DNA of 32,607 bases from an uncultured Caryophanales bacterium (GCA_946611235.1 CAMODE010000012.1:1-32607); one strand, 5' to 3'; shown: positions 23,380 through 32,380, counted from the first letter of the stretch. The notes: generated by a model from the letters alone, not told the origin. A program made the numbers and translations.

Positions 23380-23408
23380 ATTATACTAAATAAGCACATA
23401 TAAGTAAA
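23380..23408 (-). promoter_or_regulatory. Toxin B promoter
   Basis: Minus strand TTTACT (23408-23403), 17-bp spacer, TATAAT (23385-23380). Same elements as toxin A. Confidence 0.8.
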
Positions 23409-23438
23409 TATCTTGGTAAGATTATTACCAAGATATTT
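23406..23438. repeat. 14-bp palindrome upstream of toxin B
   Basis: AAATATCTTGGTAA and its perfect complement around a 5-nt loop, overlapping the toxin B -35. Counterpart of 21754-21786 with one compensatory base-pair change. Confidence 0.85.
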
Positions 23439-23522
23439 TTATGCAATACGAGTTAAATGCTTATAAAATAAGGTATAAACATAATATTATATTTATAATG
23501 GACTCTTCTAATAGAAGTATTT

Positions 23523-23558
23523 CCGCGGATTAACCTGTTAATCCGTTAGCGATAGCGG
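23523..23558. repeat. GC-rich nested hairpin downstream of rnc
   Basis: CGGATTAA/TTAATCCG with a CCTG loop (23526-23545), plus an outer CCG/CGG pairing and an inner GCGATAGC. No T tract follows on the minus strand, so it is a weak terminator. It is strikingly GC-rich for this window and may be a dispersed intergenic element. The rest of 23440-23568 shows nothing else. Confidence 0.55.
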
Positions 23559-23568
23559 TTTAATATAG

Positions 23569-24219
23569 TTATTTTATTTTAGCTCTTTTGCTTAAGGCAT
23601 CTTTAGCAGCTTCTTGTTCTGATTCTTTTTTACTACTTCCTACTCCTTTACCCATAACAATTTCATCTACTTTAACAATAGAAGTAAACTTTTTATTATG
23701 AGCAGGTCCTTCTTCATTTATTACTTCATATACTACCGACTTCTTTTCAGTTTGTACTAATTCTTGTAATGTTGACTTATAATCATGTAAGAAATCGACT
23801 TCTTTTTCAATATAAGGTACTATTATATTTAAAACAAATTCTTTAGCTATATCGAATCCTTGATCTAAGTAGATCGCGGCAATAAAAGCTTCAAAAACAT
23901 CTGCTAGAATGGTATTATTTATTTCTTCTCCACTTCCTACTTTAATATCAGCTTCTAGTCCTAATTCTCTAGCATAAGTAGCACATGCTTCTTCACAGAC
24001 ATAAGCTGCTCGCATCTTTGTCATTGTTCCTTCTTCTAAATGTCTTTCTTTATATAGATACTCACTTATTGTTACTTCAAGAACAGCATCTCCTAGAAAC
24101 TCTAATCTCTCATAATCAGGATAACTAGGATTCTCATTAGTATATGATGAATGAGTAACCGCAGCAGTATATAAATTCATATTCGTAGGACTCATATCTA
24201 ATTTTTTAAATACTTTCAT
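23569..24219 (-). CDS. rnc: Ribonuclease III
   Basis: 216 aa. The endonuclease domain (1-145) carries the signature ERLEFLGDAVLEV, with the acidic catalytic residues, and ADVFEAFIAAIYLDQG, with the second metal-binding Asp/Glu pair. The C-terminal dsRNA-binding domain (150-216) ends KKESEQEAAKDALSK. It is a dimeric nuclease that cuts rRNA precursors and sense-antisense duplexes, and so is the likely enzyme for the toxin-antisense duplexes encoded just upstream in this window (inference). Its ATG overlaps the trmB stop (TAATG), showing translational coupling. Slightly short at the N-terminus versus the common 225-230 aa but complete in motifs. Confidence 0.97.
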   Translation of the reverse strand: MKVFKKLDMSPTNMNLYTAAVTHSSYTNENPSYPDYERLEFLGDAVLEVTISEYLYKERHLEEGTMTKMRAAYVCEEACATYARELGLEADIKVGSGEEINNTILADVFEAFIAAIYLDQGFDIAKEFVLNIIVPYIEKEVDFLHDYKSTLQELVQTEKKSVVYEVINEEGPAHNKKFTSIVKVDEIVMGKGVGSSKKESEQEAAKDALSKRAKIK

Positions 24220-24848
24220 TATTCTTTCACTCCTTCTAAGTAGTTTATTTTAATTCCTTTACTTGTAAACTTATCTTCATATTCAGTAGTTATAATATTA
24301 TCTTTATCTTTATGTAAATCTCTTGTTACATTAAATAATATATATCCATGTTCTTTTAGTGTTTCTAATGAATATTCAAATAAAGAATTATTATCTGTCT
24401 TCATAATTATTATATTTCTATTTTTAAATATTTTATCATATCTTTCGAGAAATCTCGGAGAAGTAAGTCTTCTTTTAGCATGTCTATCTTTGGGCCATGG
24501 ATCAGAAAAATTTAAATATATTAAATCGATTTCTTTATCAAAGATATCTTCAATTAATCTCGCATCCATTCTTATTAAATATAAATTATTGAGTTCTAAG
24601 TCATTAGTTTTTTCTACTGCTCTTAAGATTACTGAGTCATACATTTCTATTCCTATATAATTAATATTAGGATTATTTAGAGCATTCTTAATAATAAAAT
24701 TACCTTTACCCATACCTATTTCAATATAAATAGGATTATTATTATTAAATAATTTATGCCATTTACCTTTATAATCACTAGGATTATTTATAAAATATTT
24801 CCCCAGTAATATTTTTTCACTTGCTCCTTTAATATTTTTAAGTCTCAT
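24219..24848 (-). CDS. trmB: tRNA (guanine-N7-)-methyltransferase
   Basis: 209 aa. SAM-dependent enzyme making m7G46 in tRNA. Motifs: IEIGMGKGNFI (SAM-binding motif I), IGIEMYDSV, and the family signature LNFSDPWPKDRHAKRRL. C-terminal FTSKGIKINYLE is also typical. AAAGGAGATAATT precedes the ATG. Middle gene of the operon DUF1287-trmB-rnc: 11 nt after the first gene, with a 1-nt overlap with rnc. Confidence 0.97.
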   Translation of the reverse strand: MRLKNIKGASEKILLGKYFINNPSDYKGKWHKLFNNNNPIYIEIGMGKGNFIIKNALNNPNINYIGIEMYDSVILRAVEKTNDLELNNLYLIRMDARLIEDIFDKEIDLIYLNFSDPWPKDRHAKRRLTSPRFLERYDKIFKNRNIIIMKTDNNSLFEYSLETLKEHGYILFNVTRDLHKDKDNIITTEYEDKFTSKGIKINYLEGVKE

Positions 24849-24859
24849 AATTATCTCCT

Positions 24860-25504
24860 TTAACTTATACGATAATGTCCTATTACTTTACCATAATATT
24901 CTAGTATATCTTCTTCATAATTTACTTGATAACTATTTGCATGATGAATGATGAAGGGTATTCCCTTTTTATTTCGAGAATCTGATACAATACCGATATG
25001 TTTATTAAAGATAACGATATCTCCTCCCTGCCACTCATCTATTTTATGAATATCAGTAGTAAGCTCAATAGCATTTCTTTTGAAATATACTTTTAAATTT
25101 TGAACTCTTCGAAAATCAATATTAATATCTATTTTATCAATATTATATTCTTCTTTATTATTATTGATATCATCATCCACTAAGGTCATTAAGTCATAAC
25201 CTGCATTCTTTAAGGCATTGGCTACGACATCAGTACATACTCCATATTCATCATTAGAGTATCCTGATGCGTAATATTTACTTTTATATTTTGGTTTAGT
25301 TTTAATATATTCTTTAGCACTATTTAAGATATCCGTTTGATCATCGATACCATCATTATCTTTATCGATACTACTTTGATATGTAATTATATCAAAGTCT
25401 TTATTATAATACTTCTTATGAGGTATGATATTAAATATATATAATACTACAAATATAGTTATTATAAATAATAATAAAATACTTATTAATACTTTTTTAA
25501 ACAT
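24860..25504 (-). CDS. DUF1287-family secreted or membrane-anchored protein
   Basis: 214 aa. An N-terminal helix (FKKVLISILLLFIITIFVVLYIF) acts as anchor or signal. The DUF1287 domain follows: DGIDDQTDILNSAKEYI, YGVCTDVVANALKNAGYDL with the likely catalytic Cys, and WQGGDIVIFNKHIGIVSDSRNKKG with the His. It ends FIIHHANSYQV. The Cys-His arrangement relates it to NlpC/P60-CHAP-like folds, suggesting a cell-wall peptidase or amidase, but no activity is firmly established. It heads the operon with trmB and rnc behind a promoter only about 10 nt from the ribosome binding site. Confidence 0.88.
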   Translation of the reverse strand: MFKKVLISILLLFIITIFVVLYIFNIIPHKKYYNKDFDIITYQSSIDKDNDGIDDQTDILNSAKEYIKTKPKYKSKYYASGYSNDEYGVCTDVVANALKNAGYDLMTLVDDDINNNKEEYNIDKIDINIDFRRVQNLKVYFKRNAIELTTDIHKIDEWQGGDIVIFNKHIGIVSDSRNKKGIPFIIHHANSYQVNYEEDILEYYGKVIGHYRIS

Positions 25505-25521
25505 ATTTCCCTTCCCATAGT

Positions 25522-25550
25522 ATTATATCACAGTAATTAGTTTTTGTCTA
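25522..25550 (-). promoter_or_regulatory. Promoter of DUF1287-trmB-rnc
   Basis: Minus strand TAGACA (25550-25545), 17-bp spacer, TATAAT (25527-25522). The leader is very short, ending in GGGAAGGG. Confidence 0.75.
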
Positions 25551-25579
25551 AAATCTTACATTTAAAAAAGACAAAAACT
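25539..25579. repeat. 11-bp inverted repeat joining a stop codon and a -35 box
   Basis: AGTTTTTGTCT (25539-25549) and AGACAAAAACT (25569-25579). One arm contains the -35 of the DUF1287 promoter, the other the stop of the beta-helix gene. It may be that gene's terminator, formed across the next promoter. Confidence 0.6.
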
Positions 25580-26426
25580 ATTTGTCCATTTTAAGTACTT
25601 TGGTTATTTTTCTTTCATTTAATTTTCTTTGCATATCTGTTAAAGTATCATCATTTTTTCTATTACAATTCATTTCTACTTTATGTAAAGTGTTTAATAA
25701 TTGTATTCTTGCTTTTAATAGTTCTAAACTATCTTTATTTAAATCGATTATCTCACTATTAGATGTATTTAATTCTATATTATTATAAATGGTAACTGGA
25801 GATTTAATAGCACAAGTAAAACCATAATTACTATTATCTATCTTTATTTCTTTTAGAGCTTTTATCATACTTTCATCGTTATAAAAATAAGCACTATTTA
25901 AATATACGTATGGACTACTTATAGTACTATTTTTTAGTGATATTATTTTACTATTTATTCCAATATTACCACTGTATTCACTACATACAAAAGAGTTTTC
26001 TATAATAACTGATTCCCCATTTATATTTAGTTTGACAAATGGTCTATCATACTCTTTTACCTTTGATTCATTTATAAAATTATCTTCTATTAAGATAGTA
26101 TGTCCATTTAAATTAACATAATTATTGGCATAACCATAAAAAACATATCTATTATTTTTTAATTGAATAAAATAAGCATTTTTAATATTTATTGACTCAG
26201 TAAATGTACAATTATGAAAAATTAAGTCACAATTCGATCCATCAATAATAGTTTCATCTCCAAAATTTATATCATAAAATAAATATCGAACTCTCTTTCC
26301 ATTTTGACTACCTGTTAATAATATTTTATGATTATATCCAACACTTTTTTTAACGTATACTTTAATCATATCATTTTCTTCTTCTACTCTACCATATTTT
26401 GATAATTTACTCCTGTTAAAAAACAT
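25578..26426 (-). CDS. Hypothetical protein, beta-helix-like with C-terminal coiled coil
   Basis: 282 aa, ATG preceded by AAGAGGAGGAATT. Residues about 20-225 show a regular rhythm of short strands and Asn/Ile/Ser turns (IIDGSNCDLIFHNCTF, NINGESVIIENSFV, INSKIISLKNSTISS), as in right-handed parallel beta-helix proteins. The last 50 residues are a charged helix (LELLKARIQLLNTLHKVEMN, then MQRKLNERKITKV). There is no signal peptide or membrane segment, and no catalytic motif I can point to. Beta-helix folds occur in carbohydrate-active enzymes and structural proteins, so the function is open. It has its own promoter at 26450-26478. Confidence 0.65.
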   Translation of the reverse strand: MFFNRSKLSKYGRVEEENDMIKVYVKKSVGYNHKILLTGSQNGKRVRYLFYDINFGDETIIDGSNCDLIFHNCTFTESINIKNAYFIQLKNNRYVFYGYANNYVNLNGHTILIEDNFINESKVKEYDRPFVKLNINGESVIIENSFVCSEYSGNIGINSKIISLKNSTISSPYVYLNSAYFYNDESMIKALKEIKIDNSNYGFTCAIKSPVTIYNNIELNTSNSEIIDLNKDSLELLKARIQLLNTLHKVEMNCNRKNDDTLTDMQRKLNERKITKVLKMDK

Positions 26427-26449
26427 AATTCCTCCTCTTAACGTTATTT

Positions 26450-26478
26450 ATTATATTATATTAATAGCTTTTTGACAA
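26450..26478 (-). promoter_or_regulatory. Promoter of the beta-helix-like gene
   Basis: Minus strand TTGTCA (26478-26473), 17-bp spacer, TATAAT (26455-26450). Confidence 0.7.
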
Positions 26479-26535
26479 GTATTTGTACCTTATAATTGAA
26501 TAATGCATATACTATAGTGAAAGAAAGTGTGATAT

Positions 26536-26817
26536 ATGAAAGAAAGAGATATGATGTATGGTGGTTATTATCAGGGAGTGCCAGGTAATAATATGTATGG
26601 TAACTTTGGTTATCAAGGCCCTCCGGGAACATTAATGAATATGAATAATTCTTATATGAATAATAATGGATATAATAATAGTTACTTAGAGAATAATCCT
26701 TTTGTGGATATTAATAATAGACTTAATGAACTAGAAATAAAAGTTAATAATTTAGAACAAAAACTAAGTAGATATAAGAGTGTTAAAGAAGAAGATGATT
26801 CTATTTATATGTTATAA
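26536..26817 (+). CDS. Small Tyr/Asn/Gly/Met-rich protein with coiled-coil tail
   Basis: 93 aa. Residues 1-55 are low-complexity and rich in Gly, Tyr, Asn, Met and Pro (GGYYQGVPGNNMYGNFGY, QGPPGTLMNMNNSYMNNN). Residues 56-85 are an amphipathic heptad helix (INNRLNELEIKVNNLEQKL). It has no signal peptide. Such Tyr/Asn-rich heads with a coiled coil recall spore-coat or matrix-type structural proteins, but I do not recognise a family. The start at 26536 has only a weak ribosome binding site; the later ATG at 26551 is a possible alternative. It is one of only a few plus-strand genes, divergent from the beta-helix gene. Confidence 0.7.
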   Translation: MKERDMMYGGYYQGVPGNNMYGNFGYQGPPGTLMNMNNSYMNNNGYNNSYLENNPFVDINNRLNELEIKVNNLEQKLSRYKSVKEEDDSIYML

Positions 26818-26846
26818 GAGAGAATAAATTAATTATTCTCTCTTAT
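26814..26846. terminator. Shared 14-bp hairpin between convergent genes
   Basis: ATAAGAGAGAATAA and its perfect complement with a 5-nt loop. The stop codons of both the plus gene (26815-26817) and the minus gene (26829-26831) lie within it. T tracts are weak on both sides. Confidence 0.7.
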
Positions 26847-28736
26847 GTATTTATATCCATTAGTGGTAAATACAGCTTTACTAAAAGCCACTTTATTTTG
26901 AATAGTATTATTTATATATTCAATATATTCATCAGTTGCTTCACCAGTAAAAGAATTATCAGTACTGTTAAATTTACCTTTACTTGTAATCCAAGACCTA
27001 TTTCCTAATATTACTAAGCCTTCTTTATCAGAGAAAAGATCAGTACCAGCGAATAACCTAGAATCATAATCGATACCAAATAAATTATATATTGTTGGTA
27101 TAACATCAATAGGCATTCCATACTTATCTATTTCTTTTGTTCCTATTCTATTATTCCATAGTATTAATGAATTATGATTTATTTCAAATAGGGAGTCTCT
27201 TTCATAACTTGATATTTCATTTACTTCATCTAATGATAGGGCATATGGATAATGATCCGCTAGTAAAACGATAACGGTATCATTTAGTTTACCATTTTCT
27301 TCTAATTTATTAATTAGTAATTCTAAAGCTTTATCTAATTCAATATTACAAGCTATATATGCTCTTGGTTTTTCACTATAAGGAAGATCTTTTACTAAGT
27401 CTTTATTTTTTACTGCCATCATATTTGCATTAAATGTATATTCAAAATGACCTGATACTGTCATATAATAAGCTAAAAATGGTTTATCACTATCAATATA
27501 ATCAGTATATGTTTTTTCTATCATTTCTAAATCACTTTGAGGCCACACATCACAATCAATATCAAGTCCCATGTAGCAGGCTTTAAAATTATCAAAGCCA
27601 ATTGATTTTAAATATTTATTTCGATCTTGAAAATAGCCTGAGTTGTTATGATAGGCAAAAGCATTATATCCTTTGTTTTTAAAAGTAGTAGCAAGTCCAT
27701 ATGGAAAATTAGTCGTACCACTTCGCCAAGTACTAAGTATTGATGAATCGGGATATAATCCAGTAAGAGATTGAAATTCTCCTCCTATTGTACTTAGATA
27801 GTATGGTACATAAAAGTTATTAAAAACAAAACCCGAATGAGTTAGTTTATATAGTGTAGGAGTAAGTTCAGGAGATACTGCTATCTCACTATAACTTTCC
27901 GCTACTACAAAGACTAAATTTTTGCCTTCAAAATAAGAAGTATATTCATTCTTTTTGCTTGGTGTAGTCCCCTCTATATAACCCCTTATAACATCAGGAG
28001 TATTATCATCTAATACTAAATCTAATTTATTATCTTCATATATAATTTCTTCTGGTTTCTCTATCTTTTCTTCAGTATATTCTTTAACACTTACTATTTT
28101 TTCTTCAAAACCAAAGATACTTCTTTTTATATCTATATATGCACTTGATAATACTCCAAGCTTTTGAATAGCAAGATTAGGATTATTGACATTATAATAT
28201 AAATCATATATTCCTAACGTTTCTTTTTTATTGGTATCTAAATATAAGCGATAAGAACATATACTAAGAGGTATTAGTATAAGATGTAATATTAAATATT
28301 TCTTTTCTTCCTTTAATATATTAAAATCAAATTTCTTTCTAAATATAATAAACATAATAAATGGTAAAAAGAATAATATTATTCCATATAAATTATAAAA
28401 GATTGCTTTAAATACTTCATCTATAAAACTAGTTACTTGGTCTGCTATTCCAAACATAGAGAAAGAGAAAAAACTATCTAAGAATGATTTAACAGTAAAT
28501 TGTCCTGCGAACCATACTGATATTATAAAATAGATTATGTAATTAAAGATACGATTTAGTTTTTCACTAAATAAATTAGTTAGTACTGTTATAATAAATG
28601 AAGAAAATAATATATAGATAAAACTACTTATAATTGTATCTTTACTATATGTATCAAACATTAATAAAGCAAATAATAATTCATAATAAGTTAGTAATCC
28701 TATATTTATTAAATTATTTTTTAATATTTTTTTCAT
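26829..28736 (-). CDS. LTA synthase-family membrane sulfatase-like protein
   Basis: 635 aa. Five membrane helices lie in residues 10-170, followed by a linker and an extracellular alkaline-phosphatase/sulfatase-fold domain (about 270-600). Motifs: NLVFVVAESYSE (metal-binding Glu), STIGGEFQSLTGLYP (Thr as likely nucleophile), YHNNSGYFQDRNKYLKSIGFD, TVSGHFEYTF and LLADHYPYAL (metal-binding Asp-His). This matches LtaS-type glycerophosphate transferases, which build lipoteichoic acid from phosphatidylglycerol. The family also holds phosphoethanolamine- and other glycerol-phosphate transferases, so the exact substrate is open. It follows tgt by 10 nt in one operon. Confidence 0.9.
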   Translation of the reverse strand: MKKILKNNLINIGLLTYYELLFALLMFDTYSKDTIISSFIYILFSSFIITVLTNLFSEKLNRIFNYIIYFIISVWFAGQFTVKSFLDSFFSFSMFGIADQVTSFIDEVFKAIFYNLYGIILFFLPFIMFIIFRKKFDFNILKEEKKYLILHLILIPLSICSYRLYLDTNKKETLGIYDLYYNVNNPNLAIQKLGVLSSAYIDIKRSIFGFEEKIVSVKEYTEEKIEKPEEIIYEDNKLDLVLDDNTPDVIRGYIEGTTPSKKNEYTSYFEGKNLVFVVAESYSEIAVSPELTPTLYKLTHSGFVFNNFYVPYYLSTIGGEFQSLTGLYPDSSILSTWRSGTTNFPYGLATTFKNKGYNAFAYHNNSGYFQDRNKYLKSIGFDNFKACYMGLDIDCDVWPQSDLEMIEKTYTDYIDSDKPFLAYYMTVSGHFEYTFNANMMAVKNKDLVKDLPYSEKPRAYIACNIELDKALELLINKLEENGKLNDTVIVLLADHYPYALSLDEVNEISSYERDSLFEINHNSLILWNNRIGTKEIDKYGMPIDVIPTIYNLFGIDYDSRLFAGTDLFSDKEGLVILGNRSWITSKGKFNSTDNSFTGEATDEYIEYINNTIQNKVAFSKAVFTTNGYKYIRENN

Positions 28737-28746
28737 TATATCCCTC

Positions 28747-29889
<1,143 letters not shown>

Positions 29890-29900
29890 TTAACAAATAA

Positions 29901-29931
29901 AGAAAAAAGTAGCAATAACTAATTACTACTT
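29901..29931 (-). terminator. Terminator of the 29919 gene
   Basis: 8-bp stem GTAGTAAT/ATTGCTAC (one wobble) followed on the minus strand by TTTTTT. The stop codon lies in the loop. Confidence 0.7.
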
Positions 29932-30242
29932 CTTTTCTTATTTTTTATTTTATAATGGCTATGATCTAAGGCTTCTAAATTATCTTTAATAATAGATGAA
30001 TCATTTACAAAGATATATCCTTCTTGCATAGCCTTTAATCTTGTTTCTTCTGAATCATATCCAAAAAGTACATTTCTTATAAAGTAAGTTTTTTTACTTT
30101 CGTCATCATATATAATTGAAGCACCATATAAATAACATATATTATTAATTATATGAGGATAGTAAATTTTTTCTATGCTACAACCTTTATTCTTTAACAT
30201 AATTAATTTAATTTTTAATTCATTTAATAACATTTTCTTCAT
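29919..30242 (-). CDS. Hypothetical protein, 107 aa
   Basis: I place the start at ATG 30242 (MKKMLLNELKIKLI) with AGAAAGGA upstream; the track starts at a TTG 21 nt earlier. It is a small soluble alpha/beta protein: an N-terminal helix, then strands around YYPHIINNICYLYGASIIYDD, and FIRNVLFGYDSEETRLKAMQEGYIFVNDS. I recognise no family. It is a single-gene unit between tgt and the phage-type lysis genes. Confidence 0.7.
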   Translation of the reverse strand: MKKMLLNELKIKLIMLKNKGCSIEKIYYPHIINNICYLYGASIIYDDESKKTYFIRNVLFGYDSEETRLKAMQEGYIFVNDSSIIKDNLEALDHSHYKIKNKKRSSN

Positions 30243-30302
30243 ATTTCTTTTTCCTTTCTGCAAACGTATTATAACACATGATAAATTATATTACAATCAT
30301 TT

Positions 30303-31148
30303 TTATATTTCTTTTATTTCAATAGCATCAATTATACTACCGTTACCAGCATATCCTTTTTCTCTATCATTTATATTATAGTCTTTTCCATATACCCATG
30401 GAAGCCAATATTTTTTATTTTTATTATGAACCCTGTATTTAACACTACCTGATACTGCTACATCGGTTATTGCTCTTCCAATTATTCCAGCATAATCACT
30501 TCTTCCAGTTACTTCAGGAAGCCACCTATTACTCACTTTGACACAGTATTTTAATTTATCGATATATAATCCATCCATGGTTACACCAAAGACACCAGCA
30601 TAATCATTTTCATTAAAGGAGACATTAGGATACCATCTTCTACCTAGTCCATGGCTTTGATATAAATAATTACTCTTACCAGTATACTTTTCTACTTCTT
30701 CTCTTGTAACATGGAAATAGCTATAAGGATCACTCCAATAAGAGGCATTTCCTCTTGTTTCATCTCCATAATATGTACCATTTGTTCTTACATCTAAGTG
30801 GGTATAACTATAATTAATATAAGCTATACCAGTAAATCCTAAATCAAAGGCTACACAGCATATTATTTTGCTAGGTATTACTTTACCATCGATATCATAA
30901 TAAACACAGTCTACCGCTAAACCTTCACTATGTCTACCTAAAAATCCATTTTGCTTCTTATCATAATAAGGGCATCTATATCCTGATGATATTATACATT
31001 TACTAGCATGCACTTTAGAGAATAGTTCTTCTAATTTTTTTACTAGTTTAGTAGATACTTTTATTTCTTTGCAATGAGGACACTTAAATTCACTAGAATT
31101 AAAATGAGAACTTATTTGTATATTTGGAAGATATGTATTAACACTCAC
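30303..31148 (-). CDS. Phage-type endolysin: M15A peptidase with C-terminal wall-binding-like repeats
   Basis: 281 aa, GTG start at 31148 preceded by GGAGGTG. Residues 10-150 are a peptidase M15A domain (D-Ala-D-Ala carboxypeptidase or L,D-type endolysin): SSHFNSSEFKCPHC, ISSGYRCPYYDKKQ, and zinc ligands in GRHSEGLAVD and THLDVRTNG. FHVTREEVEKYTG closes it. Residues about 165-281 hold two or three copies of a repeat (RWYPNV...DYAGVFGVTMDGLYID, RWLPEV...DYAGIIGRAITDVAV, YWLPWV...), known from the C-termini of clostridial phage lysins. It overlaps the holin gene by one base (TAGTG), so the two are translationally coupled. Confidence 0.9.
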   Translation of the reverse strand: MSVNTYLPNIQISSHFNSSEFKCPHCKEIKVSTKLVKKLEELFSKVHASKCIISSGYRCPYYDKKQNGFLGRHSEGLAVDCVYYDIDGKVIPSKIICCVAFDLGFTGIAYINYSYTHLDVRTNGTYYGDETRGNASYWSDPYSYFHVTREEVEKYTGKSNYLYQSHGLGRRWYPNVSFNENDYAGVFGVTMDGLYIDKLKYCVKVSNRWLPEVTGRSDYAGIIGRAITDVAVSGSVKYRVHNKNKKYWLPWVYGKDYNINDREKGYAGNGSIIDAIEIKEI

Positions 31149-31480
31149 TATTTCACCTCCAGATCATTATTTATGATATGAATAGAATTATAAAGGAGAA
31201 CTCTTAGTTCTAAATCGCTTATCGTTATTCCTTTTTCTTTTAGTATTTCTTTTGTACTAGTAATAGCAGTATTAAGTTTATCTTCCCCATTACTATTTGG
31301 ATATATTTCATTTACATAGTTACATACTTTATCTACTACTTCTTTTTTTGTTTTATCTTGGATATATTTCTTATATTCTTTTTTAATATCTAATGCTATA
31401 TAAGATAATACTCCCATTACGATACTATGTATTATTTGTGTACCATATTCTTTTGTAAACTCTATTAATATATTATTCAT
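31148..31480 (-). CDS. Phage holin, LLH family-like
   Basis: 110 aa. One hydrophobic helix near the N-terminus (IIHSIVMGVLSYIALDI) and a cytoplasmic, charged region (KKEYKKYIQDKTKKEVVDKVCNYV, ... ILKEKGITISDLELRVLLYNSI). This matches the LLH holin pattern: an N-terminal membrane helix and an Asn/Lys-rich coil. AGGTGACAGT precedes the ATG. Together with the coupled M15A endolysin it forms a lysis cassette, but no other phage gene is present on either side. Confidence 0.8.
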   Translation of the reverse strand: MNNILIEFTKEYGTQIIHSIVMGVLSYIALDIKKEYKKYIQDKTKKEVVDKVCNYVNEIYPNSNGEDKLNTAITSTKEILKEKGITISDLELRVLLYNSIHIINNDLEVK

Positions 31481-31502
31481 ACTGTCACCTAATATATTAT
31501 AT

Positions 31503-31535
31503 AAAAAAAGAAAAAGCCCTTTTATATTAAAGGAC
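31503..31535 (-). terminator. Terminator of the 31545 gene
   Basis: Stem GTCCTTT/AAAGGGC (one wobble) with a 6-nt loop, then TTTTTCTTTTTTT on the minus strand. Confidence 0.8.
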
Positions 31536-31544
31536 TATTATTAT

Positions 31545-32195
31545 TTAAAAATTATTATAATCAGAATGTTTATAAAATTCTCTTTTTTTCATTTTAATTG
31601 CATTGTAGTTCTTTTTCATATTTTCAAATGGAATGGAGATATCAATCATCTTCCAAGGTAATGCTTCAATAGTTTGAGAAGGCTTATAAAACAATGGATT
31701 TGTTTCTTCAGGATGAGGGGAATTCTTATCTGAAAATGGTATTAAAAAATGACCATATGTAATTCCGCAGTCAATTACATCGGGAGATAAATATTCTTTT
31801 AAATGACTCATACTAAATATTTGATAAGGTTTTTCATCTTCCCATAAAATACAATAATCTTCCCCATAAAAATTTACCAACTGAGACATTACTATTTCCA
31901 TATAAGGATATGTAAAAGCAAGAGCAAAATCCTCTTTTCTATCATCATATTTTGGTATGTCTGCAAAAGGAAGATATTTATAAAATTTGTCATATCTATT
32001 TTTGTCTACAACTGCCTTGCTATCAAATGATCTAGCATCATTATAATAGTCCTCAAAAAAACTAAACCATATACTACCATACATTCCTTTAGAAGTATCT
32101 AATGCCTTTTTTTGAACTGTTCGTATACTTTTATTTAGTTCATCATTTTGTATCAATATAGTATCTCCAATATCATTGAATATTTCTTTATTCAT
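31545..32195 (-). CDS. Hypothetical protein, 216 aa
   Basis: Start supported by AAAGGAGAACAAG before ATG 32195. It is a soluble, aromatic-rich protein (MYGSIWFSFFEDYYNDARSF, KFYKYLPFADIPKYDDRKED, YGEDYCILWEDEKPYQIF). There is no signal peptide or membrane helix, and no motif I recognise. It is a single-gene unit with its own terminator, between a lysis cassette and a regulated gene start, which suggests accessory content. An immunity, defence or phage-derived role cannot be told apart from sequence alone. Confidence 0.75.
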   Translation of the reverse strand: MNKEIFNDIGDTILIQNDELNKSIRTVQKKALDTSKGMYGSIWFSFFEDYYNDARSFDSKAVVDKNRYDKFYKYLPFADIPKYDDRKEDFALAFTYPYMEIVMSQLVNFYGEDYCILWEDEKPYQIFSMSHLKEYLSPDVIDCGITYGHFLIPFSDKNSPHPEETNPLFYKPSQTIEALPWKMIDISIPFENMKKNYNAIKMKKREFYKHSDYNNF

Positions 32196-32380
32196 CTTGT
32201 TCTCCTTTCAATTAAAAAACAAAAATGGTGCTTGTGGTGGGAACTTTTTAAAAGCCTAAAGTCTTACAAAATAAGGTTTTTTTATTTTATTATTCCCGTT
32301 TTTACTCTCATCTTTTCGCTCATTTCGTGTACTTCGGAGTCATTTGGGAGTAATTTTTATATAAAAAAATAGTAAATTAA

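Noticed and set aside
32282-32356. Minus-strand open stretch ending SEKMRVKTGIIK
   Set aside because: Only about 24 codons, no ribosome binding site at its internal ATG codons, and no family recognised. It could be a gene remnant but I cannot support it.
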